The notes below the pieces were generated by a model. It ran no database searches. It saw nothing but the letters and a program-made list of their open reading frames with translations, and was not told the DNA's origin. This document shows positions 7,801 through 15,341 of a stretch of DNA of 64,000 nt, piece after piece. The stretch spans positions 1 through 64,000 of the forward strand of contig CAJGBV010000004.1 in assembly GCA_904501755.1 (NCBI GenBank), given 5' to 3'. How positions within the stretch are numbered: position 1 is the first letter of the stretch; the number at the start of each line of letters is the position of its first letter. This DNA is from Clostridiaceae bacterium. Lineage in GTDB: Bacteria > Bacillota > Clostridia > Oscillospirales > Acutalibacteraceae. The position numbers were made by a program, and so were the translations under genes.

Positions 7801-7882
7801 CTTAGAGTGATAGGCTATGTACACATTACAATAGTTATATAATTATGATGTTTTGTATTTCCAAGTAAGGAGGGAACCGTTA

Positions 7883-8017
7883 ATGAAAAGAACTTATCAG
7901 CCTAAGAAGCTTCATCGTAAAAAGGAGCACGGCTTTTTAAAGAGAATGGCAACTGCCAACGGCCGTAAGGTACTTGCCCGCCGCAGAGCAAAGGGCAGAA
8001 AGCAGCTCACTTACTAA
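7883..8017 (+). CDS. rpmH: 50S ribosomal protein L34
   Basis: 44 residues, the standard length, beginning MKRTYQPKKLHRKKEHGF and very rich in Arg and Lys. AAGGAGGG precedes the ATG. It is a component of the large ribosomal subunit and heads the classical rpmH-rnpA-yidD-yidC-jag cluster that follows. A hairpin with a T tail after it probably reduces read-through so that L34 exceeds RnpA. Confidence 0.97.
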   Translation: MKRTYQPKKLHRKKEHGFLKRMATANGRKVLARRRAKGRKQLTY

Positions 8018-8018
8018 A

Positions 8019-8042
8019 GGCCACATTAATGTGGCTTTTTGT
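8019..8042 (+). terminator. Attenuator between rpmH and rnpA
   Basis: GCCACAT pairs with ATGTGGC, followed by TTTTTG. Short and probably partial, since rnpA has no obvious promoter of its own. Confidence 0.7.
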
Positions 8043-8055
8043 ATTTTAGAATGTT

Positions 8056-8412
8056 ATGACATTTGAAACACTTAAGCTTAACAAAGAGTTCCGCCGCCTT
8101 TATGGTAGAGGCAACTGTGAGGTTTCTCCCTATGTTGTCACCTACTTCTTAAAGAACAAAAGCGGAAAAATACGAATTGGCATTACTACGGGCAAAAAGC
8201 TTGGTAATGCTGTCTGCAGAAACCGCGCAAGACGTCTTATTGTTGCCGCATTGCGTGAAAATCTGGCTCATATAATGCCGGGATACGATTTTGTTTTTGT
8301 TGCCCGCACACGAATTTTGTCGGTAAAAAGTACAGTTATTGCCGAAACTTTCAAAAAACAGCTCACTACTGCGGGAATTTGGAACGATATTGATGAAGAA
8401 AATTCTGATTAA
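8056..8412 (+). CDS. rnpA: Ribonuclease P protein component
   Basis: 118 residues. The family hallmark RNR box is visible as CRNRARRL at 54-61, preceded by GKKLGNAV. The protein binds RNase P RNA and helps position the pre-tRNA 5' leader. No good ribosome site precedes the ATG, consistent with low expression relative to L34. Its last 20 bases overlap the start of yidD. Confidence 0.95.
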   Translation: MTFETLKLNKEFRRLYGRGNCEVSPYVVTYFLKNKSGKIRIGITTGKKLGNAVCRNRARRLIVAALRENLAHIMPGYDFVFVARTRILSVKSTVIAETFKKQLTTAGIWNDIDEENSD

Positions 8413-8638
8413 ATTTGTACGTTTTTATCAAAAACATTTGTCAAAATTAAAAGGAGCCTCCTGTTGCCGTTTTTATCCCAACTGTTCAGCTTATGCTATA
8501 GAAGCTTTACAGGTTCACGGTGCACTTAAAGGCTCTGCTCTTTCTGTTTGGAGGATACTGCGCTGTAATCCCTTTTGCAAGGGCGGTGTTGACCCTGTTC
8601 CTCCCCCTAAAAACACTATTCTAAGACGAAAAAAATAA
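8393..8638 (+). CDS. yidD: Membrane protein insertion efficiency factor YidD
   Basis: 81 residues from the internal ATG (MKKILIKFVRFYQK). The conserved core CCRFYPNCSAYAIEAL and RCNPFCKGGVDPVP with paired cysteines is clear. A longer open frame upstream lies wholly in rnpA and is rejected. The N-terminal amphipathic helix attaches it to the membrane face near YidC. Overlap with rnpA implies translational coupling. Confidence 0.95.
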   Translation: MKKILIKFVRFYQKHLSKLKGASCCRFYPNCSAYAIEALQVHGALKGSALSVWRILRCNPFCKGGVDPVPPPKNTILRRKK

Positions 8639-8662
8639 TCCATTATTGGTTGGTGCATAAAT

Positions 8663-9574
8663 ATGAACGCAATTTTTGGTTTTCTTAACACCTGGTTATT
8701 TGCACCCGTTTTAAGATTTTTTATGGAGCTTACAAACGGTAGCTATGCCTGGTCAATTTTTCTTTTTACCCTTGCTATTAACATTATTCTTATTCCTCTT
8801 AGCGTTAAAAGTCAAAAAGCTTCTATAAGTCAGCTTAAAATGAAGCCCAAGCTTGACGAGCTTAAGAAGAAATACGGCGATGATAAGCAGAAGTACAATG
8901 AGGCTATGCAAAAGCTTTATCAGGAAGGTAATATATCTATGGGTGGCGGTTGTCTTCCTATGATTGTCCGTCTTTTCCTTGTTATGAGCGTATTTTACCT
9001 TGTTACAAGTCCCCTTACCTACCTTACAAGCCTTTCTGCTGCTGAGATTGAAACTGCTATTGCCGCACTTGACGACACCGCAAAGATAAGCTATAAACAG
9101 CTCGCAGTTATCGGTCAGGCTACTTCAGGAAATGCGGCCTTTGCTAACATTAAGGAAGCAATAAGCGTTATTGACTTCGACTTTTTCGGTCTTGACCTTA
9201 CATTAAAGCCTGAATTCAGCCTTAACTTCGCAAAGGTAACAGGCGCACAGTTAAAGCTTTGGATAATTCCATTCCTTTCCTTCGCTGCAGCTATGTTCTC
9301 CAGTGTACTTTCTTTAGCACATCAGAAACGCACCAATCCTGACGCACCCAGTATGGCAGGAATGATGCTCACTATGCCTATTATGTCACTTGTTATTTCT
9401 TTCAGTGCTCCTGCAGGACTTGGTTTTTATTGGGCTTGCTCCAGCTTTATCGGTGCTTTCATTCAGATTTTTGTTCAGGAATGCTTTGGACCAAGAAAGG
9501 CTATTGCTGACGAACAGGCAAAGCTTATTAGCAAGAAAGCTGCTGAGGAAAAGAATTTTTTAAACGGTAAGTAA
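8663..9574 (+). CDS. yidC: YidC/Oxa1-type membrane protein insertase
   Basis: 303 residues of the short Gram-positive form: no large periplasmic domain. Hydrophobic segments at about 13-45, 95-115, 200-220, 232-250 and 252-275, with the cytoplasmic loop MKPKLDELKKKYGDDKQKYN between the first two and the GGGCLPMI motif near 93-100. There is no lipobox, unlike Bacillus SpoIIIJ. The family inserts membrane proteins alone or with SecYEG and is needed in sporulation in Bacillus. Followed 18 bases later by jag, the usual partner. Confidence 0.95.
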   Translation: MNAIFGFLNTWLFAPVLRFFMELTNGSYAWSIFLFTLAINIILIPLSVKSQKASISQLKMKPKLDELKKKYGDDKQKYNEAMQKLYQEGNISMGGGCLPMIVRLFLVMSVFYLVTSPLTYLTSLSAAEIETAIAALDDTAKISYKQLAVIGQATSGNAAFANIKEAISVIDFDFFGLDLTLKPEFSLNFAKVTGAQLKLWIIPFLSFAAAMFSSVLSLAHQKRTNPDAPSMAGMMLTMPIMSLVISFSAPAGLGFYWACSSFIGAFIQIFVQECFGPRKAIADEQAKLISKKAAEEKNFLNGK

Positions 9575-9592
9575 TATAAGGAGGTCTTTACT

Positions 9593-10456
9593 GTGATTAA
9601 AGAAGCTATCGGCGTTGCCGAAACAATAGAAGAAGCAAAAGAAGCTGCAATCAATTCTCTTAACGCTTCACTTGATGATGATGTAATGTTTGACATTATT
9701 GATATGCCTAAAAAGAAGGTTTTAGGTATTTTCGGCGGAAGTCCTGCTAAGGTGAGAGCGTATATTGAAATTGAAGACCCTGCTCCCAAGAAAACAGGCA
9801 AAAAACCAGCAAAGGTTAAAAACGAAAAGCCACATAACGAAAAGAAGCCTGCAAAACAGCCTAAAGATACTGTTGAAAAACAGGAAGTAAACGCTGTAGA
9901 TATCAGCGAGCTTCCCGAGGGTTGTCCCGCTATCAAGGCTGTCGAGTATCTTAAAACAATACTTGACGGACTTGGATGTACAAATGTCCAGTTTAAGGTA
10001 GCCCTCAGAGAAAACGGAGCTCTGCTCATTCTCACAGGTGACGGACTTGGTGCTTGCATCGGTCATAGAGGCGAAACCCTTGACGCTTTACAGTACCTTT
10101 CCTCTCTTGCCGCAAACAGCACAAACGGCTATTATAAAATTTCTATTGACATTGGAAATTATAGAGAAAGAAGAGAAAAAACTCTTATTTCCCTTGCTCA
10201 TAAAATTTCCTCTCAGGTACTTCGTACAGGAAGAAGTCGTTCCTTAGAGCCTATGAATCCTTATGAAAGACGTATCATTCATACCGCTGTTCAGGAGATT
10301 GAGGGTGTTTCTTCTCACTCTGTAGGTGAGGGAGATAGAAGACATATTGTTATCACCTCTGATACTCCACGTGCTCCTAAGAAGGCAGAGCCTAAGGAAA
10401 ACAGAGAGCCTAAAAAGGACTCTGAAACGCTTCCCCTTTACGGCAAAATAAAATAA
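9593..10456 (+). CDS. jag: Jag/KhpB, RNA-binding KH-R3H protein
   Basis: 287 residues. Starts at GTG eight bases after AAGGAGG. Domain order: Jag N-terminal domain (about 2-52, IKEAIGVAETIEEAKEAA), a Lys/Pro-rich linker (60-100), KH domain (about 108-185, with GDGLGACIGHRGETLDAL containing the GxxG loop) and R3H domain (about 190-255, ending HSVGEGDRRHIVI). The family acts with KhpA in RNA binding and cell elongation control. The basic C-terminal tail is low complexity. Confidence 0.94.
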   Translation: MIKEAIGVAETIEEAKEAAINSLNASLDDDVMFDIIDMPKKKVLGIFGGSPAKVRAYIEIEDPAPKKTGKKPAKVKNEKPHNEKKPAKQPKDTVEKQEVNAVDISELPEGCPAIKAVEYLKTILDGLGCTNVQFKVALRENGALLILTGDGLGACIGHRGETLDALQYLSSLAANSTNGYYKISIDIGNYRERREKTLISLAHKISSQVLRTGRSRSLEPMNPYERRIIHTAVQEIEGVSSHSVGEGDRRHIVITSDTPRAPKKAEPKENREPKKDSETLPLYGKIK

Positions 10457-10539
10457 AAAGCAAATCTCGGTATTCGCCCACGCCACATAGGGAAGTAATT
10501 CGTTAAAAATGTGAAATTTCGGCGTAATAATGTTTTAAA

Positions 10540-10580
10540 AACCTCCGATACGCGTCAGCGTTATCGGAGATTTTTTTGCA
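10540..10580 (+). terminator. Terminator of the rpmH-jag operon
   Basis: CTCCGATA and TATCGGAG arms, with inner CGC/GCG pairs and a bulged T, are followed by seven Ts. The rest of 10457-10690 shows nothing further except the next hairpin. Confidence 0.8.
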
Positions 10581-10628
10581 AAAAAATAATCGCCCATAGG
10601 CGACGGAATAAACATCATATGACATCAG

Positions 10629-10663
10629 CCAAACGGAATCTGTTTAACAGATTCCGTTTTATA
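10629..10663. terminator. Bidirectional terminator between jag and rpsT
   Basis: AAACGGAATCTG pairs with CAGATTCCGTTT around TTTAA; short T runs on both strands. It probably serves rpsT from the right. Confidence 0.7.
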
Positions 10664-10691
10664 TTAAGCTGATTTCAGGAAAGAATTCTAA

Positions 10692-10952
10692 TTAACCGAT
10701 TTTGTTAAGACGGCAAACGAGGTTAGACTTCTTTCTTGCTGCAGTATTCTTATGAAGAATACCCTTAGCGGTAGCCTGATCGATCTTCTTAACTGCAACC
10801 TTTACAGCCTCTTTAGCATCAGCAGAATTTTCTGCGATAGCAGCATCAGCCTTCTTTACAGCAGTTCTGAGAGCAGAACGATAAGCCTTGTTACGCTCAT
10901 AAGCAGCAGCGCTGGTAAGCACACGTTTCTTAGCAGATTTAATGTTGGGCAC
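10692..10952 (-). CDS. rpsT: 30S ribosomal protein S20
   Basis: 86 residues, starting with a GTG (VPNIKSAKKRV, the conserved S20 start) that sits eight bases after AAAGGAGG. Ala and Lys rich, with HKNTAARKKSNL near the C terminus. It binds 16S rRNA. The neighbourhood rpsT next to gpr and spoIIP is a common clostridial arrangement. The alternative TTG three codons upstream would overlap the ribosome site. Confidence 0.96.
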   Translation of the reverse strand: MPNIKSAKKRVLTSAAAYERNKAYRSALRTAVKKADAAIAENSADAKEAVKVAVKKIDQATAKGILHKNTAARKKSNLVCRLNKIG

Positions 10953-10986
10953 ACACAACACCTCCTTTTAAAACATTAACAAAACT

Positions 10987-11015
10987 ATAATATCACTAAA
11001 GTCAAAAAAAATCAA
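10987..11015 (-). promoter_or_regulatory. Promoter of rpsT
   Basis: Reading on the minus strand, TTGATT, 17 bases, TATTAT. Short leader to the GTG start. Confidence 0.6.
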
Positions 11016-11073
11016 CATTTTTTTAATAAAAAAATCACAAAAGCTAACAATAACTTAAAAAGGATGTGATAAG

Positions 11074-11910
11074 ATGACCGGAAGAAGCGATTTAGCGGTA
11101 GAGCTTAAGGACAATATTAAGGACACACAGGGTATTAATTGCCAAAGTGAAAAATCGGGCATACTTACAGTTACCCGAATAAAAGTCACAAGTCAGCAAG
11201 GCTCTGCCGCAATAGGAAAACCACAGGGAACCTATGTAAACATTGATATTCCCGACCTGCTTTATCACGGCGGTGATTATATAGACCTGGAAAAAATAAT
11301 CATTCGTGAATGTAGCAGACTTTCAAACAACAAAGATAATTTTCTGGTGGCCGGTCTTGGAAACCGAAATATAACACCCGATGCACTGGGTCCAAAGGTA
11401 GCAGAGAGAATACTTGCAACAAGGCACATTACCGAATATATCCGCAAACAAACAGGTCTTGAAAAACTAAAAAATGTTTCGGTTATACAACCCGGTGTGC
11501 TTGGTCAGACAGGTGTGGAAACAGTGGAAATACTTCGCGGTGTTATAAGTGCATCAAACGCCTCCTGTCTTATTGTTATTGACTCCTTTGCGGCTGCGGA
11601 GGCAAAAAGACTTGGCACTACCGTTCAGATATGTAATAGCGGTATTTCTCCGGGCTCAGGAGTAGGAAACAACCGAAAGGAAATAAGCGAAAAAACCGTT
11701 GGAATTCCCGTTATTGCCATAGGTGTGCCTACCTGTCTTGATGCGGCACTGTTTTCAGGAAGCTCACAAAAAGGTAAAAAAGCACCTATGATAGTTACTC
11801 CCCGTGAAATCGACCTTCTTATCGACAGAGCCTCAAATGTTATTTCAAATGCAGTAAATTGCTTTGTCCAGCCCGACACAGACCGAAATCTGCTTCTTTC
11901 CATAGTATAA
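11074..11910 (+). CDS. gpr: GPR germination protease (spore protease)
   Basis: 278 residues, shorter than the ~370 of Bacillus GPR but usual for clostridial forms. The autoprocessing-like start GRSDLAVE is at 3-10, the core GLGNRNITPDALGP at 94-107 with Asp103, and IVIDSFAAAE with Asp170; these are the aspartates expected for peptidase family A25. The enzyme degrades small acid-soluble spore proteins at germination. AAGGATGTG precedes the ATG. Followed by spoIIP 37 bases downstream, so the organism is a spore former or recently was. Confidence 0.95.
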   Translation: MTGRSDLAVELKDNIKDTQGINCQSEKSGILTVTRIKVTSQQGSAAIGKPQGTYVNIDIPDLLYHGGDYIDLEKIIIRECSRLSNNKDNFLVAGLGNRNITPDALGPKVAERILATRHITEYIRKQTGLEKLKNVSVIQPGVLGQTGVETVEILRGVISASNASCLIVIDSFAAAEAKRLGTTVQICNSGISPGSGVGNNRKEISEKTVGIPVIAIGVPTCLDAALFSGSSQKGKKAPMIVTPREIDLLIDRASNVISNAVNCFVQPDTDRNLLLSIV

Positions 11911-11947
11911 CCTTTGACTTTTTTGCATATATTTAACTGGTGATGAT

Positions 11948-12952
11948 ATGCGGGAAAAAAACGGATTATTAGGACTCATAATAACCTCTGCACTTTGTGT
12001 TTGCATAGTTGCACTGGGTGCTTTATATATATCAGGCAACGATTATTTATCAGCACTGCAAAGCGAGTCGGTAAACGAATATACCGTACCCGCCCCTCTT
12101 TTGCCCGACGAAATAATACAGAATCAAAGCGGTGAGCAGTCTGTTACGGCAGGTACAAGCGGTTCTGTACTGGGTAAGGTAACGCAAAGCTTTATTACGC
12201 CCTATAAAAGCAACACCTCATACAATAGGGTATATATAAACAATAAAACCGATGTGCCCATAAACATCCAGCAGCTTCTTAAGGATAAAAACCCTGTGGA
12301 CATCCGGAAAAACGATGAACCTCAGGTGCTTATAATGCACACCCACGCTACCGAATGTTTTTTAACAGAAGATAAAGAGTACTATACCGATGCAGACCTC
12401 TCCCGCACTACAGATAACAGCAAAAATATGATTGCTATAGGAAAAATATTTGCTGACACATTAAATAGCGCAGGTATTAAAACTATTCAGGACACCACCG
12501 CCCACGATTATCCCTCTTACAGCTCAAGCTATGCACGAAGCAAGGAAACGGTAGAAAAATACTTAAAGCAGTACCCCTCTATAAAGGTGGTAATAGATGT
12601 TCACAGAGATTCTATTAATTCCTCAGACGGCACAAAAACCAAGCCTGTTATAGAAATAAACGGCAAAAAAGCCGCACAGGTTATGCTGGTAATGGGCTGC
12701 GGTGCTAATATATCAGGTCACGAAAACTGGATAAAGAATCTTACATTTGCGGTACATTATCAGCAAACCCTTGAGGTGCTTTATCCGGGACTCGCAAGGT
12801 CAATACGACTTGTAAACAGCCGATATAATCAAAATCTCACCACAGGCTCGATTTTAATTGAAGTTGGCACAGATTCCAACTCTTTTGAAGAAGCTCTTTA
12901 CGGTGCAACGCTGGCAAGCAACGCTCTGGTTTCATATCTTAATACACTTTAG
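11948..12952 (+). CDS. spoIIP: Stage II sporulation protein P
   Basis: 334 residues. One N-terminal membrane segment (about 8-29), a linker, then the amidase/endopeptidase domain with IMHTHATE at 129-136 (His and Glu metal ligands), DVHRDS further on and GSILIEVGTDSNSFEEAL near the end. SpoIIP cuts peptidoglycan during engulfment with SpoIID and SpoIIM. Co-oriented with gpr, probably under a mother-cell or forespore sigma factor, though I could not recognise the promoter. Confidence 0.95.
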   Translation: MREKNGLLGLIITSALCVCIVALGALYISGNDYLSALQSESVNEYTVPAPLLPDEIIQNQSGEQSVTAGTSGSVLGKVTQSFITPYKSNTSYNRVYINNKTDVPINIQQLLKDKNPVDIRKNDEPQVLIMHTHATECFLTEDKEYYTDADLSRTTDNSKNMIAIGKIFADTLNSAGIKTIQDTTAHDYPSYSSSYARSKETVEKYLKQYPSIKVVIDVHRDSINSSDGTKTKPVIEINGKKAAQVMLVMGCGANISGHENWIKNLTFAVHYQQTLEVLYPGLARSIRLVNSRYNQNLTTGSILIEVGTDSNSFEEALYGATLASNALVSYLNTL

Positions 12953-12963
12953 GAAGTTAAAAA

Positions 12964-13089
12964 ATGAAAAGGAATACAAAAATATTTTGGCGTACGTTTT
13001 TTATAAGCTCTGTTATTCTCCTTTGTGTTTATATAATTGTCGCAGGTATAGGAGAAAGCTACAGGCAAATACACAGAATAGGCTTCTGA
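12964..13089 (+). CDS. Small single-pass membrane peptide downstream of spoIIP
   Basis: 41 residues: a basic start (MKRNTKIFWR), one hydrophobic helix at about 11-29, then a short polar tail (GESYRQIHRIGF). AGGAAG lies six bases before the ATG, and a terminator follows directly, so it is the last gene of the gpr-spoIIP unit. I do not recognise a family. It could be a sporulation-associated membrane microprotein. Confidence 0.6.
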   Translation: MKRNTKIFWRTFFISSVILLCVYIIVAGIGESYRQIHRIGF

Positions 13090-13096
13090 TAAAAAA

Positions 13097-13131
13097 AGCA
13101 CCGCAGAATTTCTTAATTCTACGGTGTTTTA
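13097..13131 (+). terminator. Terminator of gpr-spoIIP, shared with the opposite gene
   Basis: CACCGCAGAATT pairs with AATTCTACGGTG (one mismatch) and has a T run. The facing gene ends at 13137. Confidence 0.8.
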
Positions 13132-13136
13132 ACTTA

Positions 13137-14192
13137 TTATCTTGCTTCATCAAATTTTACGGGAGCACCTGTTTCATCAGACAGGAAAGCAGCCTCCATA
13201 ACCTTCATAACTCTGCGAACCTCACTGAGTTTTATAAGTGATTCCTCTTTGCCCTCAATGGCGGCAACAAAGTTGCGGTAATAATCGTGAACATCACTTT
13301 GCGGACGCTCAATCTCATAACAATCAAGGGTAAGCTCATCTCTGGGTGCCATTGTTTTGGTTATACCTGCCGCAGTCTGAACAGGAAGAACATCCTTTTC
13401 ATTCCAAGCGGTCATTTTAGCAACCTGAGCCTTTTCACGCCAATCGGTTATAAGAGCTGTTCCGCTTTCGCACTGCATATAAAAACGAGGCAGAGCAATA
13501 AAGTTATATGTACCAACCTCTACATAGCCGCGTTTTCCGGACTCGAAACGCATTGTCAGCTTAAAGCCGTCATCAACCTCTTTATTGGTTATATATGTAT
13601 TTTCACAGTATACTGTATCAATTTTTTCATCGCTAAAAATCTGAAGAAGCTGGTCAATAAGGTGAACGCCCCAGTCAAGTATCATTCCGCCGCCATGAGC
13701 CTTTTCACATCTCCAGTCGGAAGGAATACCACGGGAACCGTGTACACGGGACTCAATATTAATTATTTCACCGATTTCACCGCTTTTGGCGATCTGCTTC
13801 ATAGCAAGGAAGTCGACGTCCCAACGTCTGTTCTGATGAACGCTGAACAGCTTGCCTGATTTTTCACCGGCAGCGATCATTTTATCAAGAGCAGTAACGC
13901 TCATTTCAACAGGCTTTTCACAAATAACGTTTTTACCTGCTTCCAGTGCCTTAACAACCCATTCAAGATGGTCGTCATTTGGAATAGCAATTACAACTAT
14001 TTCCACATTCTCGTCAGCCAGTAAGGCTTCATTAGAATCATATACAAATATTCCGTTATCCTTAGCAGCATTTCTTCTTATTTCTCTAATATCATAAGTT
14101 CCTACAAGGTTTACAACATCACTTTTCAGAATCTGAGTGCAATGCCAGGCGCCCTGTCCGCCGTAACCGATAACTGCAACATTCTTTTTCAT
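13137..14192 (-). CDS. Gfo/Idh/MocA-family dehydrogenase
   Basis: 351 residues from the ATG after AGGTGATAAAA; a GTG three codons upstream is possible but overlaps that site. N-terminal Rossmann fold with VIGYGGQG at 7-14, the EKPV motif near 93-96 and a C-terminal substrate domain with GGGMILDWGVHLIDQLLQ. The family oxidises or reduces sugar hydroxyls with NAD(P). No adjacent sugar pathway genes reveal the substrate. Monocistronic by position. Confidence 0.9.
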   Translation of the reverse strand: MKKNVAVIGYGGQGAWHCTQILKSDVVNLVGTYDIREIRRNAAKDNGIFVYDSNEALLADENVEIVVIAIPNDDHLEWVVKALEAGKNVICEKPVEMSVTALDKMIAAGEKSGKLFSVHQNRRWDVDFLAMKQIAKSGEIGEIINIESRVHGSRGIPSDWRCEKAHGGGMILDWGVHLIDQLLQIFSDEKIDTVYCENTYITNKEVDDGFKLTMRFESGKRGYVEVGTYNFIALPRFYMQCESGTALITDWREKAQVAKMTAWNEKDVLPVQTAAGITKTMAPRDELTLDCYEIERPQSDVHDYYRNFVAAIEGKEESLIKLSEVRRVMKVMEAAFLSDETGAPVKFDEAR

Positions 14193-14276
14193 TTTTATCA
14201 CCTGAGATTAACAATTTGGTTTACTACATTGTAACAGAAAGACTCCATTAAGTAAACCCTTTTTATCATTTTTTCT

Positions 14277-15215
14277 TTATTTTAGTGCTATTTTTAAGTT
14301 TTCTATATTATTTTTCATAAGGCCAACATAGGTTTCGCCGCTTTCCCATTCTTCTCTGGTCACATTGTGACAGGAGTGAAGGAGTGCCTTATTTGCTGAG
14401 GTTTCACTACAAAGCATATCAGCTATTTTGCCTGAAGAAAACTCGGTATAAAAAACAGTTGTGATATTTTTCTCTTTTATATGTTCAATAAGCTCTATAA
14501 GGGTATTCACATCAGGTTCCGTCTGTTCAGCACAGCCCGGGAAAGCCGCATGATACTCAATTAAATATTCCTTTACAAGATATAAAAATGGAAATCTGTC
14601 ACCAAACACTATTTCCTTTTTATTACCTTGCTCTGTCACATTTCTCAACGACTCATCAAGAAGCGTAAGTTCCTTTTTCAAAGCATTAAAATTAGCGGTA
14701 TAATATTCTTTGTTTTCCGGGTCTTTCTCACACAGTGCAGAAAAAACAGCCTGACTCATTTTAATTGCATTAAGCGGTGAAGTCCATATATGCTCGTCGT
14801 GTTCGTGATTATGATTATGCTCAGAGCTATGGTGATGGTGTTCTTCACCACTGTGCGCCTCCAAAAGAGTAACCGTATCATTAAGAACTACCGTCGTTCT
14901 ATTTGTGTTACTTGATGCCTCAATAAGACGCTGTGCCCAGTCCTCGCTCTCTCCACCCAGAGAAATAAAAACATCACATTCCTCGGCTTTTTTCATATCG
15001 GTAGGCGTAGGCTCAAAGGTATGACTTTCACTACCGGGACGAATAAGCATAGAAACCTGTGCCTTATCCCCTGCAATAGCACGGGCAAAATCATAAGGAG
15101 GAAACACTGTAGCCACTATTTTCAATTTATCATTCTGCTTTTCTTTTTCATTGCATCCTGCAAGACAGGACAGTAAAAGAAAAACGCTAAGTAAAATACA
15201 TATTATTCTTTTCAT
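14277..15215 (-). CDS. Zinc-type ABC transporter substrate-binding lipoprotein (ZnuA/TroA family)
   Basis: 312 residues. Lipoprotein signal with LAGC at 18-21. Cluster A-I features: VATVFPPYDFARAIAG, SHTFEPTPTDMKKAEECD, and a His-rich loop (EEHHHHSSEHNHNHEHDEH) before IWTSPLNAI, typical of zinc-specific ZnuA/AdcA proteins. It would capture Zn(II), or possibly Mn(II), outside the membrane. The permease and ATPase genes are not beside it, which is unusual. Its promoter lies between it and the divergent MATE gene. Confidence 0.92.
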   Translation of the reverse strand: MKRIICILLSVFLLLSCLAGCNEKEKQNDKLKIVATVFPPYDFARAIAGDKAQVSMLIRPGSESHTFEPTPTDMKKAEECDVFISLGGESEDWAQRLIEASSNTNRTTVVLNDTVTLLEAHSGEEHHHHSSEHNHNHEHDEHIWTSPLNAIKMSQAVFSALCEKDPENKEYYTANFNALKKELTLLDESLRNVTEQGNKKEIVFGDRFPFLYLVKEYLIEYHAAFPGCAEQTEPDVNTLIELIEHIKEKNITTVFYTEFSSGKIADMLCSETSANKALLHSCHNVTREEWESGETYVGLMKNNIENLKIALK

Positions 15216-15237
15216 TTTTTCTTCCTTTCATATATCT

Positions 15238-15265
15238 ATTTTATCTCAAAAGTCCATTTTGTCAA
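15238..15265 (-). promoter_or_regulatory. Promoter of the zinc-binding lipoprotein gene
   Basis: Minus strand TTGACA, 16-base spacer, TAAAAT. I could not identify a clear Zur box. Confidence 0.6.
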
Positions 15266-15275
15266 TAATAAAACC

Positions 15276-15305
15276 TTGACATCAATATATAATATATCTT
15301 ATTAT
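15276..15305 (+). promoter_or_regulatory. Promoter of the MATE transporter gene
   Basis: TTGACA at 15276-15281, 18-base spacer, TATTAT. Confidence 0.6.
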
Positions 15306-15341
15306 ATTATAGTATGTTTTGTAGAAGAATGGAGAAAAGTG

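Noticed and set aside
7710..7882. Replication origin beside rpmH
   Set aside because: No DnaA boxes or AT-rich unwinding repeats were seen, and dnaA is not in the window.
9475..10066. Minus-strand reading frames across yidC and jag
   Set aside because: They are shadows of clearly conserved plus-strand genes and have no ribosome sites.
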